Assembly: GCA_013036995.1 (NCBI GenBank)
Contig: JAAOXG010000016.1
Location: 124,001-188,000, forward strand
Direction of reading: 5' to 3'
Length of the DNA stretch: 64,000 nt
From: Lacrimispora defluvii
Lineage (GTDB): Bacteria > Bacillota > Clostridia > Lachnospirales > Lachnospiraceae
The first letter of the stretch is position 1, and each line of letters begins with the position of its first letter. Positions 61,073 to 64,000 of the stretch are shown piece by piece. The notes beneath the pieces are model-generated. The model did no database searches and was not told the DNA's origin. It worked only from the letters and a program-made list of their open reading frames with translations. The translations under genes and the position numbers were made by a program.

Positions 61073-61372
61073 ATGGAGATAGAAAGACCGGCTATGGCCG
61101 GAACGCTGGAATCCAGTGACTGTCAGGTAACTGTTGAGCCAGGAGACGGCAGAATCGATTTTACGCTGGAAAGTGCAGTGATCAATCAGTATGGCAACCA
61201 AATCAGAAAAGTGGTATTTGAAACTCTGAGTCACCTGGGTGTGGATAATATAAAAATTTCCATGGTAGACAAGGGGGCTCTGGACTGCACCATCAAAGCC
61301 AGGGTAGAAGCGGCCGTTTCCCGCTCTGTGGATCAATTTACCAATATTTTATGGGGAGGTGCTCTCGAATGA
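61073..61372 (+). CDS. citD: citrate lyase acyl carrier protein (gamma subunit)
   Basis: This 99-residue protein carries the phosphoribosyl-dephospho-CoA prosthetic group on Ser14 of the motif AGTLESSDCQV. It shuttles acetyl/citryl groups between the alpha and beta subunits. The C-terminus overlaps the citE start (ATGA). It begins the citD-citE-citF-citG operon. Confidence 0.96.
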   Translation: MEIERPAMAGTLESSDCQVTVEPGDGRIDFTLESAVINQYGNQIRKVVFETLSHLGVDNIKISMVDKGALDCTIKARVEAAVSRSVDQFTNILWGGALE

Positions 61373-62271
61373 TCAATTTAGTAAAGAAGCGACTCAGAAG
61401 AACCATGATGTTTTTAAATGCCCAGAAACCGGGACTTATTAAGGATCCCTATATTTATAAACCAGACAGCATCATCCTTGATTTAGAGGATGCAGTTGCA
61501 GAAAACCAAAAAGACGCTGCCAGATTCTCCCTGTATCATGCTCTCAAAGAAATTGATTACAGAGGGTGTGAACGGGTGGTAAGAATTAACGGGCTTGATA
61601 CGCCATACTGGCAGGAGGACATCCGCTGCGCAGTAGCTGGTGGATGTGATGCCATCCGTATTCCAAAGGTGGAATGTCCCAAAGACGTTCACAGAGTGGA
61701 AGAGGAGATTTTAAAGGCAGAGAAGGATTTTGGAATGCCGGAAGGTATGATCCTTATTATGGCGGCAATAGAATCGGCAAGAGGTGTTATGAAGGCTTTG
61801 GATATCTGTGAAGCATCAGACCGTCTCTTTGGAATTGCTCTGTCAGGAGGAGATTATACAAAAGATTTGCAGACCCGCATTACAGGTACGGGTATTGAGC
61901 TCATGGGAGCCAGACAGAATCTGATTATCGCTGCAAGAGCGGCAAAGGTACAGTGCTTTGACACCGTATATACAAACCTTGATGATATGGAAGGCTTCCG
62001 CCGCGATGTGGAGACAATTCATCTTATGGGATTTGACGGAAAGTCAATTGTTAATCCCCGCCAGATTCCAATTGTTCATGATATTTTTACCCCTTCTGGA
62101 AAAGACATCATCTTTGCAGAGAAGGTGGTAAGAGAGATCGAAGAGAAAAAGGAACTGGGAATCGGTGTCTTTACAGTAGATGGAAAAATGATTGACATTG
62201 CATTTTATGACGGAGCTAGGAGAACCATTGAACTGGCAAAGGCTTCCGGCGTATATAAAGGAGATTTATAA
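61369..62271 (+). CDS. citE: citrate lyase beta subunit (citryl-ACP lyase)
   Basis: I take the ATG at 61369 (GGGAGGTG upstream, ATGA overlap with citD). The 300-residue TIM barrel of the HpcH/HpaI family has MMFLNAQKPGLIKD, DSIILDLEDAVAENQKD, MAAIESARGVMKAL and DGKSIVNPRQIPI, with acidic metal ligands. It cleaves citryl-ACP to acetyl-ACP and oxaloacetate. Its stop and the next start are one base apart. Confidence 0.96.
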   Translation: MINLVKKRLRRTMMFLNAQKPGLIKDPYIYKPDSIILDLEDAVAENQKDAARFSLYHALKEIDYRGCERVVRINGLDTPYWQEDIRCAVAGGCDAIRIPKVECPKDVHRVEEEILKAEKDFGMPEGMILIMAAIESARGVMKALDICEASDRLFGIALSGGDYTKDLQTRITGTGIELMGARQNLIIAARAAKVQCFDTVYTNLDDMEGFRRDVETIHLMGFDGKSIVNPRQIPIVHDIFTPSGKDIIFAEKVVREIEEKKELGIGVFTVDGKMIDIAFYDGARRTIELAKASGVYKGDL

Positions 62272-62272
62272 G

Positions 62273-63835
62273 ATGATCAATGCAGTAGGAAGAGAGATTC
62301 CGGAAGAAATCTTAAAAATAACAGGAAAAGAACCATTTAAAGGAAATCACTTTTTTGATGGATACGAATATAAAAAAGATGGTCCTTCTACCAGATGTGT
62401 CATTAATTCAGAGGGAAGTAAGCTGGTAGAGAACATTCATGAAGTTCTGGTAAAATGCGGGATTAAGGATGGGATGACACTGGGCTTTCACCATCATTTC
62501 CGGGATGGAGATTATGTTGTTAACATGGTGATGGAAGAGATCCACAACATGGGAATCAAGGATATTACCATCTGCGCAAGCTCTCTGGGAAAAGCTCATG
62601 ATAAGCTGGTGGAATTTATTGAAGATGGAACAATTACAAACATTCAGTCCTCCGGTGTAAGAGGAAAAATCGGTCGTGCCATTTCTGAAGGAAAACTGAA
62701 AGGACTGGCTGTTATGCGTTCCCACGGCGGCAGAGTCCGTGCCATAGAGACTGGAGAAGTGAGAATTGATATTGCATTTATTGGATCTCCTACCTGTGAT
62801 GATTACGGCAACTGCCGCGGAATCGGCGGAAAGTCTGACTGCGGTGTGCTTTCTTACTCCATGGTCGATGCGGATTATGCGGATAAAGTGGTTGCTATTA
62901 CCGACTGCCTGGTTCCATTTCCAAACTTTCCTGCCCATATTTCCATGACAAAGGTAGATTACGTGGTTGTGGTGGATGAGATTGGAAATCCCGATAAAAT
63001 CGCTACAGGAGCGGCTAAGCCTACTACAGATATGAGAAAGCTGATGATGGCTGATTATTGTACTCAGTTTGTAGTAAATACACCATATTTTAAAGATGGA
63101 TTTTCTTATCAGACGGGTGTGGGCGGCGCTTCCATTGCTTCAACCATATCTCTTTCTAAAATTATGAAAGAGAGAAACATACGAATGAAGTTCGGCGTGG
63201 GAGGTTTAACAAAACCCATGTGCGATCTTTTGGAAAACAATCAGGTAGATGCACTGCTTGATACCCAGGATTTTGACTTAAATGCAGTAGAGTCTGTAAT
63301 TAATCCCAGACATTTCCGCATTAGTGCCGGTGAATATGCCGATCCGTTTAATAAAGGAGCGGTGGTTAATAAGCTGGATTTCGTAATTCTGGCTGCATTG
63401 GAAGTAGATGTGAATTTTAACTGTAACGTTGTGGTCGGCTCTGACGGTATTATTACCGGCGCCCAGGGAGGACATCCGGATACGGCAGCCGGTGCGAAAT
63501 GCACCATTGTGATTGCACCTCTTTTACAGGGAAGAATTCCGGCCATCTGTACCGATGTGACAACAGTTACCACTCCGGGGGAATCCATTGACGTGGTAAT
63601 AACGGATTACGGTATAGCAATTAATCCCAGGAGACAGGATTTAATTGATGCAATGAAGAACGTGGATCTTCCGTTTAAAACCATTGAGGAGCTGCGGAAT
63701 ATTGCATATTCCATCGTGGGAGAGCCGGAGCGGGTACAATTTGATGATAAAGTTGTAGGAATCATTGAAAGCCGTGATGGTACTGTAATGGATGTTGTCC
63801 GTAAGATTAAAAAATTTGAATTTTCAGGAGAATAG
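62273..63835 (+). CDS. citF: citrate lyase alpha subunit (citrate:acetyl-ACP transferase)
   Basis: The ATG at 62273 follows AAAGGAG; the frame open 27 codons upstream overlaps citE and is rejected. The 520-residue protein has citrate-CoA-transferase features: GFHHHFRDGDYVVNMV, SSGVRGKIGRAISEG, SHGGRVRAIETGE, GSPTCDDYGNCRG and the GGHPDTAAGAK segment. It exchanges citrate for the acetyl group on the ACP subunit, starting each catalytic cycle. Confidence 0.96.
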   Translation: MINAVGREIPEEILKITGKEPFKGNHFFDGYEYKKDGPSTRCVINSEGSKLVENIHEVLVKCGIKDGMTLGFHHHFRDGDYVVNMVMEEIHNMGIKDITICASSLGKAHDKLVEFIEDGTITNIQSSGVRGKIGRAISEGKLKGLAVMRSHGGRVRAIETGEVRIDIAFIGSPTCDDYGNCRGIGGKSDCGVLSYSMVDADYADKVVAITDCLVPFPNFPAHISMTKVDYVVVVDEIGNPDKIATGAAKPTTDMRKLMMADYCTQFVVNTPYFKDGFSYQTGVGGASIASTISLSKIMKERNIRMKFGVGGLTKPMCDLLENNQVDALLDTQDFDLNAVESVINPRHFRISAGEYADPFNKGAVVNKLDFVILAALEVDVNFNCNVVVGSDGIITGAQGGHPDTAAGAKCTIVIAPLLQGRIPAICTDVTTVTTPGESIDVVITDYGIAINPRRQDLIDAMKNVDLPFKTIEELRNIAYSIVGEPERVQFDDKVVGIIESRDGTVMDVVRKIKKFEFSGE

Positions 63836-63838
63836 ACA

Positions 63839-64000
63839 ATGCAAAGCGGGTCTTGTGTGAACGTTCCTTCAATGGAGGAAGAAGCTGCATATCGGATTGG
63901 AAAACTGGCATACGGTGCGCTGCTGGAAGAGGTCTATACGCTTCCAAAGCCAGGGTTAGTGGATCCTTATTCCAATGGGGCCCATACGGATATGAATGTA
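63839..64000 (+). CDS. citG: triphosphoribosyl-dephospho-CoA synthase CitG (partial, N-terminus)
   Basis: The first 54 codons are in view, starting at ATG 63839 with AGGAG upstream, three bases after the citF stop. The segment TLPKPGLVDPYSNGAHTDMN is the conserved N-terminal motif of CitG. The rest lies beyond the right edge. It makes the precursor of the prosthetic group used by CitX. Confidence 0.88.
   Translation, partial: MQSGSCVNVPSMEEEAAYRIGKLAYGALLEEVYTLPKPGLVDPYSNGAHTDMNV

Noticed and set aside
62408..62938. 176-codon minus-strand frame opposite citF
   Set aside because: It is antisense to a well-supported enzyme and carries no protein features.

Overview
The window looks like a chromosomal segment of an anaerobic, spore-forming Clostridia, most likely a Lachnospiraceae member related to Lacrimispora/Clostridium. 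The reasons are the AGGAGG ribosome-binding sites, moderate G+C, several [FeFe]-hydrogenase-type proteins including an NADH-linked HydABC set, CotF-type spore coat proteins, a Csp-like subtilase, YesM/YesN two-component regulators and a citrate lyase operon. I see no insertion sequence, prophage, CRISPR array or rRNA; the genes read as native chromosome.

Region by region: (1) 1-21.5 kb is a glycan-utilisation island. A YesN/YesM pair diverges from an ABC sugar transporter (binding lipoprotein plus two permeases), followed by two tandem GH38 alpha-mannosidases, a HAD-like protein and a second ABC transporter of the LplB/YtcP/LplA type. An AraC regulator then diverges from a GH105 unsaturated-glycoside hydrolase, an unrecognised 227-aa protein and an unrecognised 557-aa probable carbohydrate-active protein. 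No transporter ATPase is encoded here, so a shared MsmK-type ATPase elsewhere is expected. (2) 21.6-25 kb holds a candidate ~50-nt small RNA, a subtilisin-like protein whose catalytic serine is glycine (as in CspC), a TTG-started small protein behind a large palindrome, and a seven-tRNA operon (Pro-Gly-Arg-His-Gln-Lys-Leu) with a consensus promoter. (3) 25-32 kb: O6-methylguanine methyltransferase, a lipoprotein, an SsuABC/TauABC-type importer with an attenuator-like leader, purine nucleoside phosphorylase and adenine deaminase.

(4) 32-46 kb is a hydrogenase and redox-signalling island. One plus-strand unit carries a [2Fe-2S] protein, a PAS-containing sensory-type hydrogenase, a SpoIIE-like PP2C phosphatase and a monomeric ferredoxin-type hydrogenase. 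Two CotF-like spore coat genes follow. A minus-strand operon encodes HydC, an RsbW-like ATPase, a [2Fe-2S] protein, HydB and HydA, and a divergent plus-strand operon encodes DRTGG, RsbW-like, degenerate hydrogenase-like, DRTGG and PHP proteins. PP2C phosphatase and RsbW-like ATPases beside four H-cluster-domain proteins suggest a phospho-signalling system reading hydrogen or redox state; this is inference.

(5) 46-59 kb is mixed housekeeping: polysaccharide deacetylase, a PucR-type regulator beside an old-yellow-enzyme reductase, RlmI-like methyltransferase with an ECF S component and a DUF4430 protein, a truncated SIR2-like protein, hisH-hisF-ung-uppP, an HPr-like protein lacking the phosphorylatable histidine, and DAHP synthase. 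(6) 59-64 kb: a MATE transporter and citX, then, after a strong terminator, citD-citE-citF and the start of citG, which runs off the window. The gene at the left edge (response regulator) is also cut.
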